DNA of 64,000 nucleotides from CAZQFV01 sp964592645. GTDB taxonomy: Bacteria > Chloroflexota > Chloroflexia > DTKN01. Positions 35,372-44,852 of the stretch are shown here, one piece after another. The translations under genes were made by a program, and so were the position numbers. The first letter of the stretch is position 1; each line of letters begins with the position of its first letter. The notes under the pieces were generated by a model that was not told where the DNA came from, made no database searches, and worked only from the letters and a program-made list of their open reading frames with translations. Location of the stretch: NCBI GenBank assembly GCA_964592645.1, contig CAZQFV010000002.1, positions 178,747 to 242,746 of the forward strand. The letters run 5' to 3'.

Positions 35372-36406
35372 CTACCACAGCGTCTTTTGCTGGGGCTCGG
35401 CCTGCTCTTCGGGATAGGGCAGGCCCAGGTGTTCGTAGGCCAGGCGGGTGGCCATGCGGCCCCGGGAGGTGCGCTGTAGGAAGCCCAACTGCAGCAGGTA
35501 GGGCTCGTAGACGTCTTCCACGGTGTCGGGCTCCTCGGCGGTGGCCGCGGCGATGGTGGTGATGCCCACCGGCCCGCCGGCGAACTTTTCGATGATCGTG
35601 CGCAGCACGCGCCGGTCGGTCTCGTCCAGGCCGAGCTCGTCGACTTCCAGCAGCTCCAGGGCGGTGCGCGCTACCGCGGCGTCGACGATCGCGCCGCGGT
35701 CCACGACCTGAGCATAGTCGCGCACCCGCTTCAGCAAGCGGTTGGCCACGCGCGGCGTGCCGCGGGAGCGGCGGGCGATCTCCTGCACGCCGCCGTCGTC
35801 CACGACGATGCCCAGGATGCGCGCCGAGCGGCGGACGATCTTTTCCATGGCTTCCAGGGAATAAAAATCCAGATGGTAGACCAGCCCGAAGCGGTCGCGC
35901 AGCGGCGAGGTCAAGAGCGCCAGGCGGGTGGTGGCGCCGATGATCGTGAAGCGGGGCAGGCGCAGGCGGATGCTGCGGGCGCTGGGTCCCTTGCCCACCA
36001 CCAGGTCCAGGGCAAAGTCCTCCATGGCCGGGTAGAGGACCTCCTCGACGGCGCGGTTGAGGCGGTGGACCTCGTCGATGAAGAGGATGTCGCCTTGCTT
36101 GAGGTTGGTGAGGATGGCCGCCAGGTCGCCGGTGCGTTCGATGACCGGGCCGGCGGTGATCTTGCAGTGCACGCCCATCTCGTTGGCGATGACGTGGGCC
36201 AGGGTGGTCTTGCCCAGTCCCGGCGGGCCGTAGAAGAGGGTGTGGTCCAGGGCCTCGCCGCGGGCCCGCGCCGCGCTGAGGGCCACCTGCAGGTTGCGGA
36301 CGACCTTCTCCTGGCCGTACAGGTCGCCCAGGCGCTGCGGGCGCAGGGTCTGCTCTGCCTGGCGCTCTTCCTCTTGCACCTGTCCCGATACGATGCGATC
36401 TTCCAT
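35372..36406 (-). CDS. ruvB: Holliday junction branch migration ATPase RuvB
   Basis: The 344-residue protein is full-length RuvB: AAA+ Walker A GPPGLGKTT near residue 61, Walker B LFIDEVHRL, sensor 1 IGATTR, the arginine finger region SPLRDRFG, and the C-terminal winged helix. With RuvA it drives branch migration; neither ruvA nor ruvC lies next to it. A -10-like tataat lies on the minus strand near 36435-36440. The gene heads the ruvB-queH-cca group. Confidence 0.95.
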   Translation of the reverse strand: MEDRIVSGQVQEEERQAEQTLRPQRLGDLYGQEKVVRNLQVALSAARARGEALDHTLFYGPPGLGKTTLAHVIANEMGVHCKITAGPVIERTGDLAAILTNLKQGDILFIDEVHRLNRAVEEVLYPAMEDFALDLVVGKGPSARSIRLRLPRFTIIGATTRLALLTSPLRDRFGLVYHLDFYSLEAMEKIVRRSARILGIVVDDGGVQEIARRSRGTPRVANRLLKRVRDYAQVVDRGAIVDAAVARTALELLEVDELGLDETDRRVLRTIIEKFAGGPVGITTIAAATAEEPDTVEDVYEPYLLQLGFLQRTSRGRMATRLAYEHLGLPYPEEQAEPQQKTLW

Positions 36407-36457
36407 AGGGCTGTTCCTCCGTGGCGTTGTCCCTATTATACCACAAGGGGAGGGGTC

Positions 36458-36485
36458 TTGAAATGGCGGCGTTCCGTGTTATAAT
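36458..36485 (+). promoter_or_regulatory. promoter for the subtilisin-like gene
   Basis: TTGAAA at 36458-36463 and TATAAT at 36480-36485, spacer 16. About 150 bases of leader separate it from the gene; the leader holds one stem-loop, gcagac...gtctgc near 36510-36540, and no recognised riboswitch. Confidence 0.6.
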
Positions 36486-36638
36486 AGAGGCAGGAAACCC
36501 CGATGGATGTAGCAGACTCTCCGGAATTTTTCGGGTCTGCCATGGTGTCTTGCCCGGTGGGCAGAAAGGAGGGATCGATTGCCATCTGCGTTTGCTCCTG
36601 GTGTCGTGTCGCAGATCTACAGAGTAAGGAGGCGGGTG

Positions 36639-39600
36639 ATGAAAAAGAGTTTGACGCTGCTGGTGTTGCTGATCCTGGCGATCGGCATGGTCGGTCCCTT
36701 CCCGCTCCAGGCCCAGAGCCAACCGAGCGCGCCGGAGCAGTGGCCCGGTAGCTGGGTGATGGGGCCGGCGCTCGATACCACCATGCTGGGCTGCACGGCC
36801 GGCAACGGTTTTGGGCGTTTCACCGGCTACTACTACGCTCCGCAGAACCGTGTCTACTTCCTGGGTGGCCGCTGCGAGAACAACGCCACCACCGGTGCGG
36901 TCTTTTACTTCGACCCCGCCACCCGCACCTATGCCACGACAGGCGCTACCATGCCCGTGCCTGTCTCCAACTACCAGGTGGTGCCTTTGGAAGATGACAT
37001 GGGCCATGGCCTGGGGCTGTACATCGTCGGCGGACGGACCGGCACGGGCGCACAGACGACCGCGGTGCAGGTCTACTATCCCGCCGACAACACCGTCGCC
37101 ACCATCGCCAGCGACCCCTTCCCGCCGGCTACCCCCTATACACCTGGCGGGATGGTTAGCGCCGAGGGCAAGCTGTATGTGTTCGGCGGCTTTGACGGCA
37201 CCAACATGTACGCCACAACCTGGGTCTACGACCCGGCGGCCCCGGCCGGCGCGCGCTGGTCGAACCTCGGTTGCGACTTGCCGACGGCCCGCTCCTACAT
37301 CGCCGCGGCGGCGGTGGGCAAAAACATCTATGCCATAGGCGGCGACGAGTACTCCGGCGGCCTGGTGCCGCTCGACGATACGCTGGTCTTGGATGTCAGC
37401 TCCGGCGGCTGTTGGGACGACGCCGCCATGCCCGACCTGCCGCAGGCCAACGGCGACGCCCCGGCCGTCTATGTGGCCCCCGATCAGATGCTGGGCGACC
37501 CGGGCGGGGCTATCTATGTCATCGGCGGCTACTGGCCCTCCCCGGGCCCCTACTCTTGGGTCTTTCGCTACGACATCGCCAGCGGCTCCTGGGAAGAGTT
37601 CCCCGCCCTGGTCATCCCCGATCCGGCCAGCGGCCGGCGCAACCAGGCTGCGGTGTACATCCCGCTCGGAGGTCTGTTGGGACTCGGCAACGGCGTCCCC
37701 GGGCTGTGGACGTTCGGCGGCTACGACGGGTCCGGCACCAACGCCATGACCGAGTCCAGCGAGTACTTTTCCTACGCCGCGCACGAGGTCTTGCTGTTGC
37801 CTGAGCAGCTGCGGCTGGCGGGCGTGGGCGGCACCACGGTCAGCAACCTGATGACCCTGGTCAACCTCACCGGCTACACCGAGACCTTTGACCTCTCCTA
37901 CGTCTCCGACGTGACCTGGACCGTGGGTATGCCGAGCACCATCGGGCCGCTGGCCGCGGGGAGGTCCAATGCGGTCACCTTTACCGTGGACATCGACCTG
38001 CCGGTGGAAGTGGCCTGCCCGGCCCGCGGCACCTTTACCCTCACCGCGGTGGCCCAGGGCGACCCGGCGATCACCGATACGCAAGCCTTCGTCGCCGATA
38101 TCACCTGCGGGCTGGTGGGCTACGTGCGCGATGCCACGACGGGCCGGCCCATCGTCAACGCCTATGTCTGGATGCAGACCGACCCGGCCGGCCTGACCGG
38201 CGAGTACTATGACGGCTTCACCGACGACGAGGGGGGGTATATCTTCACCGATGTGGTGACGGGGACCTACTACTTTGGCGCCGATGCCCAGTACTATATG
38301 CCCTCGTTCTACCCCACGGGTTGGCCGACCGGCTCGATCGTCGTGGACATCCCGTCCACCGGGTTCAACGATGTCGATCTGTTGAGCTCGCAGATGGGGT
38401 GGTCGCCTAGCAGCTTTGACTGGACCCTGGGGACCGGCATGTCCACCCACGATACCCTGACCCTCAACAACGATGGCACCGGCCCGCTCTTCTACGGCCT
38501 CGGCGAGCTGAGCGGCGCCATGCCGCAGCCGCCGGCGCGCGCCCAGGCCATCCCCAAGGTCGATCCACAGATCCTGTCGGACCTGGCCGCGTCGACCGAC
38601 GGGCACGCCGAGTTCCTGGTCGTCCTCAAGGAGCAGGCCAACCTCGACGCCGCCTACACCATCCGGGATTGGAACGCCCGCGGCGAGTATGTGCTGCGGC
38701 AGCTCCAGCAGACGGCGGAGCGCTCCCAGCGGGGGCTGCGCAGTCTGTTGGACGCCGCCGGGGTGGAGTACAAGCCGCTCTATATCACCAACGCCATCAT
38801 CGTCAAGAGCGGCACCCAGGCGCTGGTCGACAGCCTGGCCGCCCGGCCCGATGTGGACTACCTGATGGCCAACTACCGCATCGCGATCGACGATCCCGTT
38901 ACCGCGGTGGAGGGCGACGAGTCCCCCGAGGCGGTCGAGTGGAACATCCTGAAGGTCAACGCCGACGACGTCTGGGCCCTGGGCTACACCGGCCAGGGTG
39001 TCGTCGTCGCCGAGATCGATACCGGGACGCAGTACGACCACCCGGCGCTCGTCAATCAGTACCGCGGCAACCTGGGCGGCGGCAACTTTGACCACAACTA
39101 TAACTGGTTCGATCCCTACGAACAGTGCCCCGGCGCGGGAGACGTCCCCTGCGACGGCGGCCAGCACGGCACGCACGTGATGGGCACCATGATCGGGGAC
39201 GACGGCGGGACGAACCAGATCGGCATGGCGCCCGGGGCTGAGTGGATCTCTTGCAAGGGCGGCGACGCCGTTTCGGGGTACCTGCTGACGGACGAACTGT
39301 TGCAGTGCGCCGAGTGGATCGTGGCGCCCTTCGACCTGCAGGGGCAGAACCCCGACCCGGCTATGCGCCCGCACGTGGTCAACAACTCCTGGGGCGGCGG
39401 GCCGAACGACTACTGGTACACCGCGGCGGTCGATGCCTGGCGCGCCGCCGGCATCTTCCCGGCCTTTGCCACAGGCAACGCCGGCCCCTCCTGCAGCAGC
39501 GCCCATTCCCCGGGCGACAACTGGAACACCTTTGGCGTCGGCGCCACGGACATCAACGACGCTATCGCCAGCTTCTCCGGACGCGGCCCGGCCCTGTACA

Positions 39601-40421
39601 CCGGCGCCCTGAAGCCGCAGGTCACCGCGCCCGGCGTCAACATCCGCTCCAGCGTCCCCGGGAGCGCCTACCAGGGCGGTTGGAACGGCACCTCGATGGC
39701 CACGCCGCACGTGGCCGGGGCCGTGGCCCTGCTGTGGTCGGCGGCGCCGGACCTCATCGGGCAGATCGACACGACGGCCTGGGTCCTGGAGCAGGGGGCC
39801 ACGCCGTTGACGACCAACGAGGGCTGCGGCGGCGACTCGCCGACCGACGTCCCCAACAACACCTTCGGCTGGGGCCGCCTGGATATCCTGGCCTCGGTCA
39901 ACATGGCCCTGGACGGCGCGGTTACCATCCCCTGGCTGGAGGTCTCGCCGCTCAGCGGCATGGTCGAGCCCGGCGGGAGCGTGGACATCGACCTGGCGGT
40001 GACCGCTCCGATCACCCCGGGCGTGTACACCGGCACGCTGTTGCTGTGGGCCGATGACCCCGTCAACCACGATGTGCGCATCCCGCTCGCCCTGCACTCG
40101 GTCCCGTGCGAGGCCATCACGGATGTCAACTTTGCCTGGTCGCCGGTCACGCCGACGGCCGGGCTGATGGCCCTGTTCACCGCCACCGTCGGCGGCGGCA
40201 CGCCGCCCATCGTCTACACCTGGGACTTTGGCGACGGCAGCGGGCCGGTGGTGGTGACCACGAACACGGCGCTGCACGCCTACACGGCGGCCGGCACCTA
40301 CACCGTGACCCTGACGGTGGAAAATCCCTGCAGCATGCTCACCGTCGAGCATGCCCTGGTCGTGGAAGCGGTGCCGCCCATACACAAGATCTATCTGCCG
40401 CTCGTCTTCCGGGGCTACTAG
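36639..40421 (+). CDS. secreted Kelch-subtilisin (S8) chimera
   Basis: This 1,260-residue protein starts at the ATG behind AAGGAGG with a signal peptide. Residues about 45-390 are Kelch-like propeller repeats (LYIVGGRTGTG, LYVFGGFDGTN, IYVIGGYWPS). A carboxypeptidase-regulatory-like domain lies at about 500-590, and a propeptide-type inhibitor domain at about 650-760. The S8 protease domain (about 765-1095) has its triad: Asp in AEIDTGTQYDH, His in QHGTHVMG, Ser in GTSMATPHVAG. A PKD domain (WDFGDGSGP) follows and the protein ends KIYLPLVFRGY. An enzyme that cleaves extracellular protein is indicated. A propeller N-terminal to the propeptide is unusual. Confidence 0.85.
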   Translation: MKKSLTLLVLLILAIGMVGPFPLQAQSQPSAPEQWPGSWVMGPALDTTMLGCTAGNGFGRFTGYYYAPQNRVYFLGGRCENNATTGAVFYFDPATRTYATTGATMPVPVSNYQVVPLEDDMGHGLGLYIVGGRTGTGAQTTAVQVYYPADNTVATIASDPFPPATPYTPGGMVSAEGKLYVFGGFDGTNMYATTWVYDPAAPAGARWSNLGCDLPTARSYIAAAAVGKNIYAIGGDEYSGGLVPLDDTLVLDVSSGGCWDDAAMPDLPQANGDAPAVYVAPDQMLGDPGGAIYVIGGYWPSPGPYSWVFRYDIASGSWEEFPALVIPDPASGRRNQAAVYIPLGGLLGLGNGVPGLWTFGGYDGSGTNAMTESSEYFSYAAHEVLLLPEQLRLAGVGGTTVSNLMTLVNLTGYTETFDLSYVSDVTWTVGMPSTIGPLAAGRSNAVTFTVDIDLPVEVACPARGTFTLTAVAQGDPAITDTQAFVADITCGLVGYVRDATTGRPIVNAYVWMQTDPAGLTGEYYDGFTDDEGGYIFTDVVTGTYYFGADAQYYMPSFYPTGWPTGSIVVDIPSTGFNDVDLLSSQMGWSPSSFDWTLGTGMSTHDTLTLNNDGTGPLFYGLGELSGAMPQPPARAQAIPKVDPQILSDLAASTDGHAEFLVVLKEQANLDAAYTIRDWNARGEYVLRQLQQTAERSQRGLRSLLDAAGVEYKPLYITNAIIVKSGTQALVDSLAARPDVDYLMANYRIAIDDPVTAVEGDESPEAVEWNILKVNADDVWALGYTGQGVVVAEIDTGTQYDHPALVNQYRGNLGGGNFDHNYNWFDPYEQCPGAGDVPCDGGQHGTHVMGTMIGDDGGTNQIGMAPGAEWISCKGGDAVSGYLLTDELLQCAEWIVAPFDLQGQNPDPAMRPHVVNNSWGGGPNDYWYTAAVDAWRAAGIFPAFATGNAGPSCSSAHSPGDNWNTFGVGATDINDAIASFSGRGPALYTGALKPQVTAPGVNIRSSVPGSAYQGGWNGTSMATPHVAGAVALLWSAAPDLIGQIDTTAWVLEQGATPLTTNEGCGGDSPTDVPNNTFGWGRLDILASVNMALDGAVTIPWLEVSPLSGMVEPGGSVDIDLAVTAPITPGVYTGTLLLWADDPVNHDVRIPLALHSVPCEAITDVNFAWSPVTPTAGLMALFTATVGGGTPPIVYTWDFGDGSGPVVVTTNTALHAYTAAGTYTVTLTVENPCSMLTVEHALVVEAVPPIHKIYLPLVFRGY

Positions 40422-40509
40422 AAGCGGCGCCTCGCAACTGCCGTCGTATGAACCGGGGGGCCGGCCGGACAACTTGCCCGCGCCGGCCCCCCTGGTGAAG
40501 GGGTTTGGG

Positions 40510-41394
40510 GTGCGCTGTTACCCGTTCTGCCTGGCCTGGAACTGGGAATACGACGCCGATTTTGCCGCCGTGCTGGAGGCGGCCGGCCGGGCGCGCGGCG
40601 TGGAGCTGCTGCAGGTGACCCCGGAGAACCTGCAGCCGGTGCTCCAGGGACTGCGCGGTGGGACGCTTTCCTTCGGCCTGCTGCTGGACCGGGCCGCGGA
40701 CGCCGACGAGCGCTTCCTGGGCCTGGTGTGGTGGGCCCGGCAGCGCGGAGTCCGCCAACTGAACCCGCACGAGGCGGCCCGCCGGTCTTGGGACAAGGCC
40801 GCCATGCACCGCTTGCTGGACCCGCACCTGCCCACCCTGCCGACGGTTATCCTGCCGCCGTATATTGAGTGGCCGGAGAACCCGGTGTTGGACACTGCTC
40901 CCCTGGGAGCGCATTTCACCCTCAAGCCGGCCCACGGCGGCGGGGGCGAGGGCGTGGTGCTGGCGGCCACGTCGCTGGAGCAGATCCAGGCGGCGCGGCA
41001 GGAGCACCCCGAAGACAGTTACCTGTTGCAGCGCCACATCGTGCCGCCGGAAGTGGCCGGCCGGCCGGCCTGGTTCCGCGTCCTCTACTGCACCGGGCAG
41101 GCCTTTCCCTGTTGGTGGCACCCCCAGAGCCACCGCTACACCCCGGTTACGGCGGCCGAGGAAGCGGCCTCCGGGCTGGGAGCGCTGCGCAGCATGGCGG
41201 CGACCATCGCCCAGGCCAGCGCCATGGACCTCTTTTCCTCGGAGATGGCCCTTACTCCCGAGGGCCGTATCGTCGTGGTGGACTATGTGAACGACCCGCT
41301 GGACCTGCGCCTGCAGTCGCGGGCCTACGAGGGCGTCCCCGACGAGGTCGTCGCGGCGATCGCGGAACGGCTCGTCTTGGGCAAAGAGGAGTAG
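40510..41394 (+). CDS. ATP-grasp family protein
   Basis: The product (about 294 residues from the GTG at 40510, behind gaagggg) looks like an ATP-grasp enzyme. FTLKPAHGGGGEGVVLA (residues about 137-153) matches the ATP-binding Lys and glycine-rich loop, and late residues IVVVDYVNDP give the metal-binding acidic/Asn block. The substrate cannot be assigned; ATP-grasp proteins join a carboxylate to an amine. A GTG at 40495 is an alternative start. It follows the subtilisin gene by 88 bases on the same strand and may share its transcript. Confidence 0.68.
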   Translation: MRCYPFCLAWNWEYDADFAAVLEAAGRARGVELLQVTPENLQPVLQGLRGGTLSFGLLLDRAADADERFLGLVWWARQRGVRQLNPHEAARRSWDKAAMHRLLDPHLPTLPTVILPPYIEWPENPVLDTAPLGAHFTLKPAHGGGGEGVVLAATSLEQIQAARQEHPEDSYLLQRHIVPPEVAGRPAWFRVLYCTGQAFPCWWHPQSHRYTPVTAAEEAASGLGALRSMAATIAQASAMDLFSSEMALTPEGRIVVVDYVNDPLDLRLQSRAYEGVPDEVVAAIAERLVLGKEE

Positions 41395-41395
41395 G

Positions 41396-41455
41396 AACCA
41401 CCGAGGCGCGGAGGCGCAAAGGGGAACGCAGCCTTTGGTGCCTCGGTCGCACCCC
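41396..41455. repeat. low-complexity intergenic word repeat
   Basis: The tract ccaccgaggcgcggaggcgc and what follows resembles the words at 4013-4160. It fills the gap between the convergent ATP-grasp and glycosidase genes. Confidence 0.4.
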
Positions 41456-43243
41456 CTAGCGATCGACCCCGGCGAGCGGCAGGTAGGTGCGATACAGGGA
41501 AGGCAGGACCAGCATCCACATCCAGACGTTGTCTTCCCCGGCCGCGCCGGCGCTGATATGGAGGGTGGCCGTGTAGAATCCGGTTGCCGCTTGCGGCTGC
41601 GGGGTGAGGGTCAGGGTGGAGGGGGCGGTCCCGGAGGTGGGCTCCAGGGAAAAGTACGGTCCGCCGTTGGCGAAGTAGGCCGTCCAGTTGAGCGTGCCCC
41701 CGCCGGTGTTGGTGAGGTAGACCTGCGTGGGGGCGGGCGCCTGGCCGGGCTCGGCGAGCCAGCCGAGCAGGTGGGTGGAGAGCGCCAGGACGGGCGGCCG
41801 CTCCTGGCGCAGGTAGCCGGGGGCGCCGGTGACGGGCGGGTAGACATAGCCGCCGGCGTCGGGGGATAGGGCGGTCCGGGCGCCGTCGCGGGTGACCCAG
41901 TAGGGTTGGTAGCCCGGCTTTGTCAGGAAGGCCGGCCACTCCGAGACATCGTCCTCGACCCGCCAGATGACGTCGACATAGTCGCCGGGCGGGGTGAGGA
42001 ACTGGTAGTCGTAGCGCCGGGGCATCGCCCCGCCGCCCATGGCCGGTCCCGGCCCCACATAGGCGGCACCCTCCAGTTGGTCGGCCATCACCCCGAGAGC
42101 ATAGTAGGCCGTCTTGGGGACATAATCGTTGGTGACGATGGCGCAGTTGCCCCAGGTGTCGCCGGACCCGCCGTTGAACTTGTCCTCCATCTGAAAGACG
42201 CTGACGTGCCGGATGCCGCGGGCCGCGGCCAGGGCGTAGGTGCGCAGGAGGTAGTTGGCCTGCTGGGCTTGGGTCTTGGACCAGCCGCCGCAGCCGGTGC
42301 AGGTGGACCAGGCCACCTCGGTGACAAAGACCGGCTTTTCTTGAGCGCAGGCGTGCAGTGGCTCGGTGTCCCACTTCAGGGCGTTGTCCAGGCGGCCCAT
42401 CATAGAGATCGGGTAGTGGTCCTGGTCCCAGTTGTCCGGGGAGGCGTCGGGCATGTGGGGGTGGATGCCGAGGATGTCGAAATCGCTGCAGAGGTCGGGG
42501 TGATGGTAGTACTGCACCTGGCCGAGCCAGGCCAGGCCGTCGTAGACGGGATGCTGGTAGTCGGCTCCGTCGAAGACATAGACGCTGCCGACGATGACCT
42601 GGGCGGTGGGGTCGGCGGCCTTGACGGAGGCGTAGCCGGCGTGGAGGAGATCGCCGTAGGCGGCCTGGCGGGCGGCTTCGCTCATTCCATAGGGGCCCCA
42701 GGTCTGGGGAAAGTTGGGCTCGTTCCAGATCTCCCAATAGGCCACGCGGGGTGAGCCGGGGGCGTCGTTGTAGCCGTCGCCGTCGTAGCGCTCGACGGTG
42801 TGCTGGACAAAGTCGCCATAGTCCCAGGCGTTGGCCGGGGGGCACCAGTAGGAGCCGGCGCAGGCCGCGCGGCGGGCCCAGGCGGGAGTAGTCAACAGCA
42901 TGCCGATGATGCCGTAGCCGGCGTTGGCGATGTCCGCGAAGAGAAGGTCGTAGTGGCTAAAGTCGAAGGTGTCCGGGGAGGTTTCGATGTTCACCCAGAC
43001 GACCTCCTCGCGGGTCCAGCGCATGCCGATGGCCGGGCCCATGGGCAGGAGGGTGGTTACCTCGTTGTAGGGGCGCTCGTAGCCGGTGAAGTAGCCGTTG
43101 AGGCCGAAGAAGGAGAGGGAGGCCGGCTGGGCCGTGATGCGGTGGGGGGGCGGCGGGGTGTCGGCCGCGGCCGGCGCAAGGAGGCCGGCCAGGATGAGCA
43201 GGGTCACCAGGATGGTCGAGGTCCGAACGGGACGACGCGGCAT
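41456..43243 (-). CDS. secreted TIM-barrel glycoside hydrolase
   Basis: The 595-residue protein has a signal peptide (TSTILVTLLILAGLLAPAAA) and a barrel (residues about 45-370) with two carboxylate motifs of clan GH-A: WEIWNEPNFP near residue 160 (acid/base) and VFVTEVAWSTC near residue 305 (nucleophile). The overall pattern is closest to GH5/GH39-type enzymes, but the exact family and sugar are not certain. A beta-sandwich (about 480-570, with LNWTAYF) and a tail RTYLPLAGVDR complete it. The ATG at 43243 follows AAGGAGG. Confidence 0.75.
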   Translation of the reverse strand: MPRRPVRTSTILVTLLILAGLLAPAAADTPPPPHRITAQPASLSFFGLNGYFTGYERPYNEVTTLLPMGPAIGMRWTREEVVWVNIETSPDTFDFSHYDLLFADIANAGYGIIGMLLTTPAWARRAACAGSYWCPPANAWDYGDFVQHTVERYDGDGYNDAPGSPRVAYWEIWNEPNFPQTWGPYGMSEAARQAAYGDLLHAGYASVKAADPTAQVIVGSVYVFDGADYQHPVYDGLAWLGQVQYYHHPDLCSDFDILGIHPHMPDASPDNWDQDHYPISMMGRLDNALKWDTEPLHACAQEKPVFVTEVAWSTCTGCGGWSKTQAQQANYLLRTYALAAARGIRHVSVFQMEDKFNGGSGDTWGNCAIVTNDYVPKTAYYALGVMADQLEGAAYVGPGPAMGGGAMPRRYDYQFLTPPGDYVDVIWRVEDDVSEWPAFLTKPGYQPYWVTRDGARTALSPDAGGYVYPPVTGAPGYLRQERPPVLALSTHLLGWLAEPGQAPAPTQVYLTNTGGGTLNWTAYFANGGPYFSLEPTSGTAPSTLTLTPQPQAATGFYTATLHISAGAAGEDNVWMWMLVLPSLYRTYLPLAGVDR

Positions 43244-43389
43244 AGGTGTCCTCCTTGTAGGGGGTAGGCTGATGCTATCATACCATGGGAGGAGGCCGGA
43301 AGCAAGGGACGGGAGGAAAGATGCAAGCTGTTCTTTGCCCCTCACGCGTTACCCGGCACCCGCCATGCCGCTCCCTTACCCGTTTTTCG

Positions 43390-44817
43390 CTACTTGACCT
43401 CGAGATCGATCTCCGCATCGGCCGGCATGCCGGGCTTTAGGAGGTGCTCCGGGTTGGGCACGCGCACCCGCACCGCGTAGACCAGGTGCACGCGCTCCTC
43501 CTGCGTTTGCACGTCCTTGGGGGTGAACTCGGCCTGGGAGGCGATATGGACGACCTGGCCTTCGAAGGTGCGATCGGGATACGAATCCACGCGAACCATG
43601 ACCTGGTGCCCCAGTTGCACCTTGCCGTAAGCGTCTTCGGGGATATAGATCGTCAGCCGCACGGTGTCCAGGTCGCCCAGTGTCAACAGGGGGATGCCGG
43701 GGGCGGCCAGCTCCCCTTCGTGGATGGAGCGCATCAGGACGATGCCGCTTGCCGGGGCGGTGAGGGTGGTCTTGGCCACCTGCAGGCGGAGCAGCTCGGC
43801 GGCGGCCTCGGCCTGGCGCAGCTGGGCCTCGCGGGCGGCGATCTCCGGCGCGGCGGCGCCGGCCCGCAGGCGCGCCAGGGCCGCCCGGGCCACGTCGACC
43901 GCCGCGCGGGCCTGACGATACTGGGCCTCGGCCTGGGCGGCCTGGGCCTCGATCGAGAGGGGCTGGCCGACGATCCAGGCCAGGTCCGAGGCGATTTTGG
44001 CCGCCGTCTGGGCATTGGTCTGGGCAATGGCGTTGTTCTGGATCTCTTGCGTGACGGCTAGGTTATAGTTCAGTTCGCCGATCTGCATGTTGCGTTCGGC
44101 GTCCTCCACGCGCCGCCAGGCGAAGGCCTCCTCGTCCTTCTCTATCTGGGTCAGGTCGCGTTCCTTCTCCATCTCGCGGTTGCGCCAGTAGATGCGGCTG
44201 TAGTTGGCCTGGGCGTCGCGCAGCGTGTTGGCGGCGTTGTACCAGAGGCGGCGGGCATCCTCCTTGGCGGTCATGCCGGTCTGGGCGGTGCTGACGACGG
44301 CGGCGTTGGCCGAATCGCGGGCGCCGAGCGCGGCGTGGTACTGGGCGATGGCCTGCTGGGGGTTGTCGACCACGGCCTGGGCGGCCCGCCAGAGGGCCAG
44401 GGCCCCGTCGCGCGCGGCCACGGCCTGGGCCAGGGCCGCCTTGGCCTGGTTGATCTCTTCCGGCGTGGCGCCCAGGCGGGTGCGTTCCAGGGCGGCGCGG
44501 GCGGCGTCGACGGCGGCCTCGGCCTGGGCTAGCTGGGCGCGGTAGAGGGCGTCGTCTAGCTGCACCAGGAGTTGGCCGGCCTGGACCTCGTCGCCCTCGT
44601 CCACATAGAGGGCCACGACCCGGCCGCCCACCTCGGGGGCGACCTCGACCTCCTCGGCTTCGATGGTGCCCGAGGCCGCCAGGACGCCGGCCGGCCGGAC
44701 GTCGTGGGTGCGGGTCCATACGCGCCAGCCCAGGGCGGCCAGCGCGCCGGCCAGGATCAGGACCCCGATCAGGATGCCGATCCAGCGGCGGGGCTTCTTG
44801 GGTGCGGTTGTGGTCAT
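43390..44817 (-). CDS. HlyD-family membrane fusion protein of an ABC exporter
   Basis: The 475-residue protein has one N-terminal membrane anchor (residues about 12-32), a biotinyl-lipoyl-like half motif (GTIEAEEVEVAPEVGGRVVAL), a long alpha-helical hairpin (residues about 85-335) with many Ala/Gln heptads, and a second barrel with GIVLMRSIHEGELAAPG. It would bridge an inner-membrane ABC-2 transporter toward the outside, as YbhG does. It is the last gene of the tetR-permease-hlyD group; the permease ends 35 bases upstream. Confidence 0.88.
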   Translation of the reverse strand: MTTTAPKKPRRWIGILIGVLILAGALAALGWRVWTRTHDVRPAGVLAASGTIEAEEVEVAPEVGGRVVALYVDEGDEVQAGQLLVQLDDALYRAQLAQAEAAVDAARAALERTRLGATPEEINQAKAALAQAVAARDGALALWRAAQAVVDNPQQAIAQYHAALGARDSANAAVVSTAQTGMTAKEDARRLWYNAANTLRDAQANYSRIYWRNREMEKERDLTQIEKDEEAFAWRRVEDAERNMQIGELNYNLAVTQEIQNNAIAQTNAQTAAKIASDLAWIVGQPLSIEAQAAQAEAQYRQARAAVDVARAALARLRAGAAAPEIAAREAQLRQAEAAAELLRLQVAKTTLTAPASGIVLMRSIHEGELAAPGIPLLTLGDLDTVRLTIYIPEDAYGKVQLGHQVMVRVDSYPDRTFEGQVVHIASQAEFTPKDVQTQEERVHLVYAVRVRVPNPEHLLKPGMPADAEIDLEVK

Positions 44818-44852
44818 TCGCCCACCTCACTCCAGGATCGAAATCTGCATTT

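Noticed and set aside
36486..36638. A possible riboswitch in the subtilisin leader
   Set aside because: Only one stem-loop is seen; no match to known riboswitch cores such as GEMM or cobalamin.
35217..40472. A minus-strand open frame of about 1,750 codons over ruvB and the subtilisin gene
   Set aside because: It is the antisense of the plus-strand protease and shifts to another frame of ruvB. Codon pattern and Gly/Val/Arg/Ala-rich content are those of a shadow.
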